A DNA stretch of 64,000 nt from Bin34 sp965219935 (GCA_965219935.1 CBDCOU010000003.1:1860001-1924000), one strand, 5' to 3'; positions 35,720 to 45,286 are shown, counted from the first letter of the stretch. Notes: a model not told the origin generated them from the sequence alone. A program made the numbers and translations.

Positions 35720-37201
35720 TCAGGCCTTCGGCACCAGATGTGGACGGTGGCCGCGCGTCACACAGCTGCGGTTGACCACAACCTGTGCCACATCTTCCCG
35801 ATCGGGCAGTTCGAAGTTCAGGTCGCGCAGCAGGGTCTCAAGCACAGAATCCAGGCTGCGGGCTCCGGCGGCGGACATGAACGCCTTTTCGGCCAGCGCG
35901 TCCAATGCCCCCTCGGTCAGCTTGAGGTCGACTCCCCACTGGGCAAAACGCCACTGCGCCTGGCGCACAACGCTGTTGCGGGGCTCAGTCAGGATGGCCC
36001 GCAGCGCATGCCGATCCAGAGCCTCCAGCGAAACGTGAACGGGCAACCGGCCCATGAATTCGGTCATGAAGCCGTACTTGACAAAGTCCTCGGCGATTAC
36101 CTGTCGCCTCAACTCCCCATCGGCCCGGTTTTGGTCCTCCGTCCGCTGCAGTTCGGCTTCGTGCCTGGCTTCGGCCTCGTCCACCGGACGCACCCGCCCG
36201 GAGCGATTGCGCGCCTCACCCGATCCCTTCCCAGTGGTGAATCCGATTTGCCGGTGCCGGCTGCCCAGACGCTTGGCGATGACATCCGCAAGTTCGTCGA
36301 AGACGCCTCCGCAGATGAACAGGATGTTGGTCGTGTCCACCTCGACAGGCTTGGTCTTGCCCGTGATCTTTGCACCGTCGGGCGATACCCGCAGCGTGGC
36401 GCCTTCCAAAATCTTGAGGAGTGCCTGCTGCACCCCGTCGCCCCCCACGTCCCAACGCATCGGCTTGGTGCGGGCCTTGTCGATTTCATCGATGAAGATG
36501 ATCCCGCGCGCCGCCCGGCCCACGTCCATGTCCGCCGCGTGCAGCAGGCTGGACAGCATGCTCTCCACGTCCTCGCCAAAGTAGCCGGCCGGAGTCAGGC
36601 TGGTGGCGTCAACCGACGCAAAGGGCACCTTGAGCAGGTGGGCGATGGTCTTGACCAACAGGGTCTTGCCGCAGCCGCTGGGCCCCAGCAACAGCACGTT
36701 CTTCTTGGCCAGCACCGGATCGGTCTCCCCGTTTCCGGATTCGCCTGTATCGGCCAGCTTGTTCAACCGCAGGTAGTGATCGTGAACGGCGATCGCCAGT
36801 GCCTTCTTGGCCTCGCGCTGCCCCACCACATGCAGGTCCAGATAGGCCACGATGTCTCTGGGGGACGGTAGCGGAAGACGCCCTCCGGCCTTGGCGTCCT
36901 GTGTCTCCGGTTGCCGCGCCACTTCGGCGTCGACTACCGGTTGCCAGCCACGGCCGGGAAGGGCAACCGGGTTCCGCACGGGCTGAAGCCCCTGCCCGGA
37001 AGACGGCCAGACAGGTTCCGGCGGTGCGGGCAGGTCCTTGACCGGAAGCCCTTTCTGGGCCTGATTCACGTAATCGGCCTGCACGATGGCGAACGCGCAC
37101 TCGCGGCAAATGCACACGCCGGACTTCAGGCTTTCCGTCAGTTCGGAGGCATCCGCGGGCACCTGCCCGCAAAAACTGCAGGGAACCGTGTCCTTGTCCA
37201 A
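35720..37201 (-). CDS. clpX: ATP-dependent Clp protease ATP-binding subunit ClpX
   Basis: 493 residues (usually 410-430). Zinc-binding domain with C8-x2-C11 and C32-x2-C35, then an unusually long Pro-rich linker, then LPSPRDIVAYLDLHVVGQREAKKALAIAV. Walker A LGPSGCGKTLL, pore loop AGYFGEDV (GYVG in most), Walker B IIFIDEIDKA, the IGF loop (RQIGFT) that docks ClpP, and EFMGRLPVHVSLEALD. About 25 extra charged residues lie after the IGF loop. The start is the TTG at 37201; an AGGAGG lies 14 nt upstream and no ATG is available. It unfolds substrates for ClpP, encoded just upstream. Confidence 0.95.
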   Translation of the reverse strand: MDKDTVPCSFCGQVPADASELTESLKSGVCICRECAFAIVQADYVNQAQKGLPVKDLPAPPEPVWPSSGQGLQPVRNPVALPGRGWQPVVDAEVARQPETQDAKAGGRLPLPSPRDIVAYLDLHVVGQREAKKALAIAVHDHYLRLNKLADTGESGNGETDPVLAKKNVLLLGPSGCGKTLLVKTIAHLLKVPFASVDATSLTPAGYFGEDVESMLSSLLHAADMDVGRAARGIIFIDEIDKARTKPMRWDVGGDGVQQALLKILEGATLRVSPDGAKITGKTKPVEVDTTNILFICGGVFDELADVIAKRLGSRHRQIGFTTGKGSGEARNRSGRVRPVDEAEARHEAELQRTEDQNRADGELRRQVIAEDFVKYGFMTEFMGRLPVHVSLEALDRHALRAILTEPRNSVVRQAQWRFAQWGVDLKLTEGALDALAEKAFMSAAGARSLDSVLETLLRDLNFELPDREDVAQVVVNRSCVTRGHRPHLVPKA

Positions 37202-37255
37202 GTCCGAAATACCGTCCTCCTGTCCAGGCCGTTGAAACGCTCCGCACCAAACCGT

Positions 37256-37933
37256 CTACTCGCTTTCGGACCGGTCCTGGCTCGGCACGTGAATGGTACC
37301 GTCGCGCACGGACACGATGTGGTCCGTATCGCCCAGCACCTGGTCGACCAGGCCGTATTCCTTGGCCTCCAGGGCATCCATATAGCGATCCCGCTCGAAG
37401 TCCCCCTCGACCTCGCGCCAGTCCCGGCCCGTGCTCTGGCCCACCAGGATGAACAACTGGGTCTGCAGGCGCTCCTGTTCGCGGAACGCCCGGCGCACGT
37501 CCTCCGTGTAGCCCTGCATGCCGCTGCTGGCCGGATGGAGATGCACGCAGGCGTGGGGCAGCGCGAAGCGCTTGCCCTTTTCCCCGGCACTCAGCAGCAC
37601 GGTGCCCATGCTGGCCGTCACGCCGACGGCGAACGTGCTGACTTCCGCCTTGATCATCTGCATGGTGTCGTAGATGGCCAGTCCGGCATAGACGCTGCCG
37701 CCGGGGCTGTTGATGAACATCCTGATTTCCTGGCTGGAGTCCTCCCGGTCCAGGAACAGCAACTGGGCCACGATGAGGTTGGCGACCTGATCGGTAACGG
37801 GCGTACCCAGAAAGATGATGCGCTCCTTGAGCAGCAGACTGTAGATGTCGTAGGCCCGTTCGCCGCGTCCCGTGGTCTCGATGACCATCGGCACGACGTT
37901 CTGAGGATTGTGCAATCCCGCGGGATCAAACAT
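37256..37933 (-). CDS. clpP: ATP-dependent Clp protease proteolytic subunit ClpP
   Basis: 225 residues. The catalytic triad is visible: S108 in GVTASMGTVLLSAG, H133 in ACVHLHPA, D182 in FERDRYMDALEAKEYGLVD. The oxyanion glycine strand FINSPGGSVYAGLAIYD is intact. The region after H133 is slightly reworded against the usual IHQP (LHPA). It forms the tetradecameric chamber capped by ClpX. Gene order tig-clpP-clpX on one strand; 54 bp to clpX. Confidence 0.97.
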   Translation of the reverse strand: MFDPAGLHNPQNVVPMVIETTGRGERAYDIYSLLLKERIIFLGTPVTDQVANLIVAQLLFLDREDSSQEIRMFINSPGGSVYAGLAIYDTMQMIKAEVSTFAVGVTASMGTVLLSAGEKGKRFALPHACVHLHPASSGMQGYTEDVRRAFREQERLQTQLFILVGQSTGRDWREVEGDFERDRYMDALEAKEYGLVDQVLGDTDHIVSVRDGTIHVPSQDRSESE

Positions 37934-38240
37934 ACAGGCGATTCCTTCGCTGTTGGTTGGGGCCGGGTCGGTTTGTCCGGCCCGGTCTAATGAGGATAGA
38001 ACACGGAGGCCGTCTCAACTGTATGCGTTTCGTCATTGAGGGCCGCACGCATGCACATCGCACGCGCCGCGTTGCCGTTGGCCGTGCCGTCACAAACCAC
38101 CGGCAGCCGCCTGCCGACCGCAGTCCGGCCAGGCAAGGGGAACCGGGGGAATCAGGCCCCGTCCGGGTTGGTCAAACCGATCCCGCCGCGGCACAGGCCG
38201 CTCACCGCGGGCCCGGCCAAGCAGGCCGACATGGGTGTGT
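37934..38240. other. 307-bp spacer between tig and clpP with a leader hairpin
   Basis: No coding frame. A 9-bp GC-rich stem (CCGGGTCGG / CCGGCCCGG, loop TTTGT) lies at 37963-37985, about 30 bp before the clpP start on the minus strand. Its size suggests that clpP has its own promoter besides read-through from tig, but I see no clear -35/-10 pair and no CIRCE element. Confidence 0.4.
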
Positions 38241-39665
38241 CTACCCTTGGGCTACCGCAGCAACTTCCTCGTCCTGTTCCACATCGGCCTCGCCTTCGCC
38301 GGTGTCCGTGTCCTCGGGGAACGGCAGGGAATGGGCACCGTCGGTGACCATCTGCAGCAGTCCATCCCTACCGACGTTCCGCAATTCGTCCGCCAAGCGC
38401 AACTCAACCAAGCGTTCCACGACTACTTCCGGCTCGGGGCTGTCATCGCTCGCGTACTGGTTCAACAAGCCGGGAGCTTCCGCTTCCGCGGCGGCCCTAA
38501 GCCGCTCCTCGGTTCCGGTGGGAAGCTCGATTTTTTCCCGCTCAATGAACTCCCAGAGCAGCAGATTCTGTCTCAGGTCCTGTTCGGCCGTCGGCCTTGA
38601 GGATTCAAGGTATTCCTCCTCCGTCATACCCAAAATGCGGAGGTAACTCTGGAGATCCCTGATACCCATGGTCCGCAAGCCGGCCGCCTGTCGCTCCACG
38701 AATTGCTGTACCGCCCGTTCAACGGACACCTGACCGTATTCCAGGACAGTATGACTTTCAAGGCCTTCCAGAGCCGCATTGAGCTCTTCATTCAACACCT
38801 GGGCCGACTTTCGGCGAGCGAATTCGGCCCACAGTTCATCCTCGTACTCCGCCAGCGTGCGCTGGGGTTCCTCCTCTCCCAGCCTGCGGGCCAGCAGGGC
38901 GGCATCCCACTCGGCCGCGACCCACCCTTCCACGTCCTTGACGGAAATCTCGAATTTCACGGACCGTCCGGCGTGGACACTGGAACTGTCTTCGGGCCAG
39001 GACAGGACAAAGGCCCGTTCCTGGCCGGTCGCCACCCCCAGCAGCTCTTCGTCCAGACCCGGCGGCGACAAGGGTTCCTCTTCGTCAAGGTCCACAATCC
39101 AGTCATCGTCTTCCAGCATCACCTCGTCCGTGGGCTCGCCGGCTTCATCCAGGAATACACTGTGCACCGTCAAGGTAAGGGTGTCGCCCCATTCGGACGG
39201 CCGGTCCACTGTCCGCCGTTCGCCGGATTGATGCATCGTCTGTTGACGGAACTCCTCACGCTCCTCGTCGGTCGGCTCAAGTTCCCGCGGCTCGATCCGG
39301 AAGTCACGATAGGTGTCGATCAACGACACATAGGGCTCAAGGGTTATCAGGAAGGTCCACTGCACCGGATCGGTTGACCGCTCCACCAGGCTCGCCGCTT
39401 CAACGGCCTCGATGCCGGCCGACCTCAAGTAGGCCCCTACGGCCTGTTCCACCAGGGCGGGTTCAGCCTCTTCCAGGAGCGCCTCGCGCCCCAGGAACCG
39501 CTCGACCACGCGATAGGGCACCTTGCCTTTGCGGAAGCCGGGGATGTTGATGGTCCGGCCCAGACGGTTCCCGACCGCGGCCAAGGCGCTGTCGACCGTC
39601 TTGGCATCCGGTTCCACCGTGACCCTGATCTCGCGATTTGCCGCCGGAGCAGTCTGGAACTTCAC
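38241..39665 (-). CDS. tig: Trigger factor, ribosome-associated chaperone
   Basis: 474 residues. The ribosome-binding N-domain has VDSALAAVGNRLGRTINIPGFRKGKVPYRVVERFLG; the IPGFRKGK loop is the ribosome-docking signature. A PPIase (FKBP-like) domain lies near residues 155-250 (GDTLTLTVHSVFLDEAGEP, FVLSWPEDSSSVHAGRSVKFEISV) and the helical C-domain runs to about 440. The end is an acidic tail (EDTDTGEGEADVEQDEEVA). Precedes clpP-clpX, a common arrangement. Confidence 0.95.
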   Translation of the reverse strand: MKFQTAPAANREIRVTVEPDAKTVDSALAAVGNRLGRTINIPGFRKGKVPYRVVERFLGREALLEEAEPALVEQAVGAYLRSAGIEAVEAASLVERSTDPVQWTFLITLEPYVSLIDTYRDFRIEPRELEPTDEEREEFRQQTMHQSGERRTVDRPSEWGDTLTLTVHSVFLDEAGEPTDEVMLEDDDWIVDLDEEEPLSPPGLDEELLGVATGQERAFVLSWPEDSSSVHAGRSVKFEISVKDVEGWVAAEWDAALLARRLGEEEPQRTLAEYEDELWAEFARRKSAQVLNEELNAALEGLESHTVLEYGQVSVERAVQQFVERQAAGLRTMGIRDLQSYLRILGMTEEEYLESSRPTAEQDLRQNLLLWEFIEREKIELPTGTEERLRAAAEAEAPGLLNQYASDDSPEPEVVVERLVELRLADELRNVGRDGLLQMVTDGAHSLPFPEDTDTGEGEADVEQDEEVAAVAQG

Positions 39666-40507
39666 CCGATCTCTCCCAGGAATTGTCGAAAGGGAATTGC
39701 AAACGCGGCCGGGGTTCGGACGCGCGCCATGCTGCGCCTACAAGGCGCAACTTCCACCAACTACGATACAGCCGCACAATGTTAACACACAACACAGCAG
39801 ACAAATCAGCGCAGTTTTAAGGTTCGTCGCAACCGCCGCCACCTGTGTTGACAGCCTCTCCTGGCCGCCCGACGGCTCGACGACGGCAGGGTCCGCCCGA
39901 ACAAACGACCTCGCCGGTCTCTGCCGTATGGGCCGGAATGTGCTACAACATGGACGCACCCGCGTTGTCCGCCGCCGTTCTGCTTCATCCCGAACGCGGG
40001 TCCCGCCATGTCCGCACTGCCACTTGCCGACATCATCGCCCGTTTGACTGCCTGCCCCGCGCTGGCGGTTCTGCGGGACCAGGCTCCGAGCGTGGCGGCA
40101 CCGGTCGCGGTCGGTGGCACGCCGGGCAGTCCGAATGGGACGGCGGTCACGGAAGCCAATCCCCACACGGAACGGAATGGGCATCCGGCAGCGCCGGCTG
40201 CGCAGCAGTTGGCCGGGCAATCCAGGCCTGCCCCTGAAGCGCATCACCCCGGAACAAACCGGCGCGCACTTGGACCACCGGTCTGCGCTGTGCGGTCCCG
40301 CCGACGCCTTGTTCAAGACACTTGCCTCCCCCACGGCGAGGTTTTTGGTAGGCGAGCCGCCCTGTCCGCAGCCACGGCACGCGACCGGACCCCGGACCCG
40401 CGCGCTGCAGCACCCTGCTGTCGGCAGGGGATATCGGCGGCAACCATCCCACCCGTTACCCAACATCCTGGACGGAGGACCGGAACACGCCTCCCACGGT
40501 TCCTGTT
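39666..40507. other. 842-bp intergenic stretch between divergent tig and metallopeptidase genes
   Basis: Several open frames exist, but their composition is the Arg/Pro/Ala pattern of high-GC shadows and none has a family motif. It must contain the tig promoter. A TTGTGT and TATCGT pair 18 bp apart on the minus strand near 39760-39790 is the best candidate, and a small hairpin TGCGCC/GGCGCA lies at 39731-39747. The rest is unexplained and may include a decayed gene. Confidence 0.4.
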
Positions 40508-42226
40508 GTGCCTATGTTGAGCAGGGTGATCTCCTCCAGCCACAGGATTCCCAAGTGGGCGGTACGCAGCATCGTGGCCGTTGTCACGGTAGTGGCTTGT
40601 GGAGTGCTGGAGACGGCGCCATGGCGTGCATCCGGTGTGCCGGCCCCTGCAGTGGCTCAAGTGTCCCCGCATGCGACCAAGGTTGCATCTTTGCCAACCC
40701 CGACCCCCACCCTCGTTGTCGTTGCGACCCAACGTCCCACCCCGGTGCCGGTCGACGACATCCCCGCGCAAGACGTTGCCATCGTGGAACAGGAGCCGGT
40801 GGGTTTCCCGCTCCTCTCCACCTATGCCGAGAGCCTGCGGCCTGAATTCCAATCCATTCTGCCGGGCTTGTCCCACCTGACCCGATACGACATGTCCGTG
40901 GAAATCTTCCCGGCACGGAGGATGCTCAAGGGCACTGCTGCCATCGCGCTGCGCAACAACAGTGCCATGGTTTGGCCCTCGATCGTGTTCCGACTACCGG
41001 CCAACCATCCGCGGCTGAACACCGACATGCAATTGGAGCGTGTGGTGGTGGACGGTCTCTCCGTTCAACCCGTTCTTTCCCCTTCAGCCACGGTGGCAAC
41101 CATCCCGTTGGCACCCCCCCTGCAACCAGGCAACTGGGCGCGGGTTGAATTCACCTGGTTCCTTGACTACGAACACCTGTCGGACGAAGGTGCCTACGTA
41201 CGCAACGGGGCCAATCAGGACATGATCAATCTCCCCCACTTCTACCCCGAGTTGGCCGTGCACGCGCCGGGAGCGCCGGGCACCGACGCCATGGGCTGGT
41301 GGATACAGGAGATTCCGCAACACACCGACATACGGTTCCACGAGACCGTACTCATGACCGTGGAGGCAGTGGTGCCTTCGGAATATGTTCTGGTGGGCAA
41401 CGGCGCGCCCGTGCACGAAGAGGCGGTGGCCCAGGGCCGCAAGCGCCAGCGGTGGGTAACGGGCCCGGTACGGGGGTTCGTCTTGCAGGCCAGTCCCTTG
41501 TACCAGGTCTCAAGCAAGGACGTGGACGGAGTACGGATTCAATCCTTTTACCATGCCGAGGACGAGCCCGTTGCCCTTCGGGTATTGGACCAGGCGGCAC
41601 AGGCATTGGGCTTTTTCTCCAAGGCCTGGATTCCGTATCCCTACACCCATTTGAACATCGTCGCGTCGCCGCTGGCTGAAACAGCCATGGAATATTCCAA
41701 TCTGATTCAGATGGGTGTCATGAGATACAGGTCCCAACCCTGGAACACGGCCTTTCTGGTGGTGCATGAAGTGGCCCACCAATGGATTTACCTCCTGGTC
41801 CACAATGACCCGGTCAATCATCCCGGTTTGGATGAGGGATTGGCGGACCTGTCCTATGTCTACATGATGGAGACTGTCGACCAGGATTTCAACGGGTCGC
41901 AGCACCTTGGCTACTGGCAACGTCTCAACGATGACTTCGGAAGCCGATTTCCTGGAGGCTCCCCATGGTGGCTGGCTCATCCCTATCATGATTTCCGTCA
42001 CTACCACGCCACCCACTATCGGCGTCCCGCGGTTCTGTTGGGCGAGATTTGGGCTTACACCGGCCATGAGGCATTCACCGACAAACTGCGCCACTACATG
42101 GGCCAAAACCAGTTTCGGATTACGACACCGGAACACTTAATCGGGGTTTTTCAGGGCTCGGTGCCTCAAGAGCGGTTGACCGAGCTTGAAGAAGCCATTG
42201 GCCTATCGGCGGCACCGACAAGCTAA
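40508..42226 (+). CDS. M1-family (gluzincin) zinc metallopeptidase, exported
   Basis: 572 residues. The N-terminal membrane or signal segment is VRSIVAVVTVVACGVL, followed by a Pro/Thr-rich linker. The zinc site is HEVAH at residues 420-424 and, 18 residues later, E443 in GLDEGLADLS, the HEXXH-18-E spacing of M1 aminopeptidases. An M1-like N-terminal beta domain is seen (MSVEIFPARRMLKGTAAIALRNNS). The exopeptidase GxMEN motif appears only loosely (ETAMEYSNLI). Starts GTG 40508 or ATG 40514; no good Shine-Dalgarno. The substrate is unknown, probably extracytoplasmic peptides or protein. Confidence 0.82.
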   Translation: MPMLSRVISSSHRIPKWAVRSIVAVVTVVACGVLETAPWRASGVPAPAVAQVSPHATKVASLPTPTPTLVVVATQRPTPVPVDDIPAQDVAIVEQEPVGFPLLSTYAESLRPEFQSILPGLSHLTRYDMSVEIFPARRMLKGTAAIALRNNSAMVWPSIVFRLPANHPRLNTDMQLERVVVDGLSVQPVLSPSATVATIPLAPPLQPGNWARVEFTWFLDYEHLSDEGAYVRNGANQDMINLPHFYPELAVHAPGAPGTDAMGWWIQEIPQHTDIRFHETVLMTVEAVVPSEYVLVGNGAPVHEEAVAQGRKRQRWVTGPVRGFVLQASPLYQVSSKDVDGVRIQSFYHAEDEPVALRVLDQAAQALGFFSKAWIPYPYTHLNIVASPLAETAMEYSNLIQMGVMRYRSQPWNTAFLVVHEVAHQWIYLLVHNDPVNHPGLDEGLADLSYVYMMETVDQDFNGSQHLGYWQRLNDDFGSRFPGGSPWWLAHPYHDFRHYHATHYRRPAVLLGEIWAYTGHEAFTDKLRHYMGQNQFRITTPEHLIGVFQGSVPQERLTELEEAIGLSAAPTS

Positions 42227-42372
42227 TTGCGGACAGAGGCCGGCATGGCCGTTGATACGGTCAAGGGCTGTGACAAAACACAGGGTGGGACCCTTGGGTT
42301 CTGGGGAGGGCGCCTTTCAGGACTGCCCGTCCATGGCAAATCGGACCAAAGTCGACGTCCCCCGGACCGGCG

Positions 42373-43104
42373 TCAGGCAGGAGGTTCCAAGCCCATCAGG
42401 CCAGGCAGGGGCACAAGGGTCCGGACTTCATGGGTCGGTGCCGGCGCGTCCGGCGGCAATGGTTCGCCGGTCCGGTTGATCCAGACCGATGGCATACCCA
42501 CGTTGTTGGCACCGGCGATGTCGGTATACAGATTGTCTCCGACGAACCAGGCATCCTTGGGATCGGCATCCAGGCTCTCCAGGGCCAAGCCGTAAATCTC
42601 CGGTTCCGGCTTGGAATGTCCCACTTCGGCGGAAACCAGGACCGCCTCGAACCAAGGGGCAATCCCAAGGATGTCGATCTTGCGCCGTTGCAGCTGCGAA
42701 GGCCCGTTGGTAACCAGTGCCATCCGAATCCCGGCTTGTTGAAGTGCCTGGACGGCTGATCGGGCATCCGCGTACAGCCTGAAGTGCCTGGCCTCGGTTG
42801 CATCATGAATACGGGCCGCCTCCCTGGCAATGCTTTGGGACTGGATCCCGCACCGGGCAAGCGTGAGTTCCCAGACTTCCTCTCCAAGGCTGAACGTGTC
42901 CTTGGTGCCTTCCCAGAGTTCCGTCATGTACCGGTCTTTATTGGCGGCCCAGATGTCGGAGTTGATCTGTTGCAATTGCCCCGGCTCCAAGCCTGGATTC
43001 AGTTCGCTGACCTGACGGCAAATCTCCACCAGTGTGGCCGGATAGCTGCTGTTGTCCAACAACGTACTGTCCAAGTCGAAGACAATACTTGGCATCTCAC
43101 TCAT
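42373..43104 (-). CDS. HAD-superfamily hydrolase (subfamily IA, YjjG/REG-2-like)
   Basis: 243 residues from ATG 43104, preceded by GGAGGT at 7-8 nt. Motif I IVFDLDSTLLD (nucleophile D, acid D), motif II ALVTNGPS, motif III lysine in GHSKPEPEIYGLAL, motif IV FVGDNLYTDIAGANNVGM. A helical cap lies between about residues 18 and 90. Such enzymes dephosphorylate small metabolites such as nucleotides; the natural substrate is not readable. Lies 304 bp after mutL on the same strand. Confidence 0.88.
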   Translation of the reverse strand: MSEMPSIVFDLDSTLLDNSSYPATLVEICRQVSELNPGLEPGQLQQINSDIWAANKDRYMTELWEGTKDTFSLGEEVWELTLARCGIQSQSIAREAARIHDATEARHFRLYADARSAVQALQQAGIRMALVTNGPSQLQRRKIDILGIAPWFEAVLVSAEVGHSKPEPEIYGLALESLDADPKDAWFVGDNLYTDIAGANNVGMPSVWINRTGEPLPPDAPAPTHEVRTLVPLPGLMGLEPPA

Positions 43105-43408
43105 GACGTTGCACCTCCAGGTGAGGGGGCTGGTGTCGATATCTGAACCGACCATACACAGCCGACCGACTGTGTTCCAACAATCCGCGGGCTGCGTTGA
43201 CCGCACAGCACGCGGCCCCGTTGCCCCGGGGAGCAAGCCGTGTTGTTGGTTACCGAATCATCTGGAAGGCAACGTGGCAGTGACCGCATCCACAGTCGCC
43301 TGTAATCCGATGTGACCTGAAACACGCGCGGACCCCGTCGCCTCCCGAGCGGATTACAGGCGTCATCCGGTGGCATGGGCGGCGTCTGCCGTCTGCCGAC
43401 GACACCCC
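43105..43408. other. 304-bp spacer between mutL and the HAD hydrolase gene
   Basis: No gene. It holds the 13-bp inverted repeat at 43297-43362 and, next to 43104, the ribosome-binding site of the hydrolase. Confidence 0.5.
43297..43362. repeat. Perfect 13-bp inverted repeat with 40-bp spacer
   Basis: Arms CGCCTGTAATCCG (43297-43309) and CGGATTACAGGCG (43350-43362). It lies 47 bp after the mutL stop. The arms are less GC-rich than the surroundings and no T-run follows. Possible roles are an RNA cruciform at the end of the mutL message or a protein-binding site. Confidence 0.6.
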
Positions 43409-45178
43409 CTAGCTGCGTCCGAACGCCTTGGCCAAAGCCTTGCTGGAGAACTGGACGATGGTGGGCCGGCCGTGTGGACAGGTCAAGGGATTTCCGCAGT
43501 TGCCCAATTGTGTGAGCAGGGATTCCATTTCGTCAAAGCCGAGCGGCTGGCCCGCCTTGATGGCGCTTCGCTTGCAGATCACACGGACCAGCCGTCGCTC
43601 CAATTCCTCGTGCACCAAGTCCCGATTGTCCGCCAGACAGTCGAGCACCTCCCGCAACACGGCCCGCGGCGCACGGTCCGCGAGCAGTGCGGGCATGGCC
43701 CGCACCACGTAGGTCGAGCCACCGAAGGCGACGATGTCGAACCCCAAAGCCGACAGCAACCCCAGGTGGGTGTCAATCAGACCGGCGATTTCGGTTCCGA
43801 TCTCCAGTGTTTCCGGCACCAGGAGGGCTTGGCGGGAACGCAGGTGCTCGTCTACCCGTTCACGGTCGAGCCAAGCCTCGTACAACACCCGCTCGTGGGC
43901 GGCATGCTGATCCACAAGCACCATGCCTGCCGATGTCTCCGCCACGATGTACATCTGTCCAACCTGCCCGATTACATGGAGAGGAGGCAAGTCCCCGACA
44001 ACCGGTTCCACGCGATCGGGCTGCGCATCGTCCTTGCCGGCAACGGGCAGGCGACCATGCGGCCGGAGGTCCAAATCGACCCTTGGCAGATCCAGGGCCA
44101 GGCCCTCCGCGTGGGGAGCGACCCCCCGCCACGGCCCTGCGGCGTCCTCATGGACCGGCATGTCCGCCAACGGAGCGGCCTCCGGCACCTGCTGGTACGC
44201 GGCCAGGCTGTCCTCCACGGCATGCAACACCGCAGAAAACAAGGCCCTGTCCCGCAGGCACCGCACTTCCGCCTTGCGGGGATGAACGTTGACATCCAGC
44301 AGGATCGGATCCATTTCAATGAAGATGAGGCCAAAGGGAAACCGCCCGCCGGGCAGGCGTCCGTGACATCCCTGCACGACCGCCTGTGTCACCGACCGGT
44401 CCTGAATCCAGCGGCCATTGACAAACACATCGATGTGGCCCCGGTTGGGATAGTGCAGCGTCGGCGGCGAAACAAAACCCGCCACCTTAATGTCGTGGCG
44501 CATTCCTTCCAGGGACAGGGCCTGACGTGCCAACTCGCGGCCATGCACCTCCAGCAGGACCTCCCGCACATCGCCGCGGCCGTGGGTCCGCATCAGCACC
44601 CGGTCGTTGTGACTGTAGGCAAATGCAACACCCGGCCAGGCCAGCGCATACCGCTGCATCATCCGGGACACGCGACCGGCCTCTGCCGTCGCGGACTTCA
44701 GAAACCGCTGTCGCACCGGCGCGTTGACAAACAACTGCTCAACCTGCAGGGTCGTGCCCTGCACGGCACCCGCCGGGGCCTGGTCCTCAACCTTGCCGCA
44801 GGCAAACCGGAGGCGACTGCCGGTGGCATCCCGTCGATGGCGCGACACCACGGTCACGTGGCTGACAGCCCCTATGCTGAACAGGGCCTCGCCCCTGAAC
44901 CCCAGGGTTCGAATGCGATCCAGCCCGTCCGAATCCGCCAGCTTGCTGGTGGCGTGGCGCTGGAACGCCAACTGCAGTTCATCGGCGGAAATGCCGTCTC
45001 CATCGTCCACCACGCGAATGAGTTCCAGGCCGCCGCCCTTGAGGGCCACGTCCACATGGCGGGCATGGGCATCCAGCGAGTTTTCAACCAATTCCCGCAC
45101 CGCATCAACCGGACGTTCAATGACCTCGCCGGCAGCAATGCGCGCCACGGTGGCGGCCGAAAGAGGCTGTATTGCCAT
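43409..45178 (-). CDS. mutL: DNA mismatch repair protein MutL
   Basis: 589 residues from ATG 45178, where the family begins (IQPLSAATVARIAAGEVIERP). GHKL ATPase motifs: ELVENSLDAHA, DDGDGIS, ATSKL, LGFRGEALFSIG. The C-terminal endonuclease motif DQHAAHERVLYE is intact, with the C-terminal CPHGRPT and ACRSAIKAG-like (CKRSAIKAG) elements. This is therefore a nicking MutL, as in bacteria without MutH. No mutS is in the window. Divergent from alaS, 177 bp apart. Confidence 0.95.
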   Translation of the reverse strand: MAIQPLSAATVARIAAGEVIERPVDAVRELVENSLDAHARHVDVALKGGGLELIRVVDDGDGISADELQLAFQRHATSKLADSDGLDRIRTLGFRGEALFSIGAVSHVTVVSRHRRDATGSRLRFACGKVEDQAPAGAVQGTTLQVEQLFVNAPVRQRFLKSATAEAGRVSRMMQRYALAWPGVAFAYSHNDRVLMRTHGRGDVREVLLEVHGRELARQALSLEGMRHDIKVAGFVSPPTLHYPNRGHIDVFVNGRWIQDRSVTQAVVQGCHGRLPGGRFPFGLIFIEMDPILLDVNVHPRKAEVRCLRDRALFSAVLHAVEDSLAAYQQVPEAAPLADMPVHEDAAGPWRGVAPHAEGLALDLPRVDLDLRPHGRLPVAGKDDAQPDRVEPVVGDLPPLHVIGQVGQMYIVAETSAGMVLVDQHAAHERVLYEAWLDRERVDEHLRSRQALLVPETLEIGTEIAGLIDTHLGLLSALGFDIVAFGGSTYVVRAMPALLADRAPRAVLREVLDCLADNRDLVHEELERRLVRVICKRSAIKAGQPLGFDEMESLLTQLGNCGNPLTCPHGRPTIVQFSSKALAKAFGRS

Positions 45179-45280
45179 GTGCGGATTTCCGGACCCGAAG
45201 CAGAGACGAACAACCCAATTCCGGAAGGGGATGGCTCGGCAAGGCCGGCCAACTTCAACGCCGGGATTGGACACAGATAA

Positions 45281-45286
45281 TATAAT
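45281..45286 (+). promoter_or_regulatory. Candidate -10 region between mutL and alaS
   Basis: TATAAT inside the only A/T-rich patch (GATAATATAATG) of the 177-bp divergent region, 70 bp upstream of the alaS ATG. The same patch read on the other strand gives TATATT and may serve mutL. No clear -35 box. Confidence 0.35.

Noticed and set aside
37963..37985. Hairpin as a rho-independent terminator of tig
   Set aside because: No T-run follows on the minus strand and the stem has a mismatch in that direction; kept only as a leader feature.
40008..40520. 170-residue plus-strand open frame; first residues vaguely like the start of a larger DNA-repair protein
   Set aside because: Resemblance is limited to about 25 residues and the rest is Arg/Pro/Ala-rich shadow; listed only as part of the unexplained spacer.
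43370..45280. 636-residue open frame on the plus strand
   Set aside because: Antisense shadow of mutL; its composition (His/Gln/Arg/Gly-rich) follows from the reverse of MutL codons and it has no family motif.
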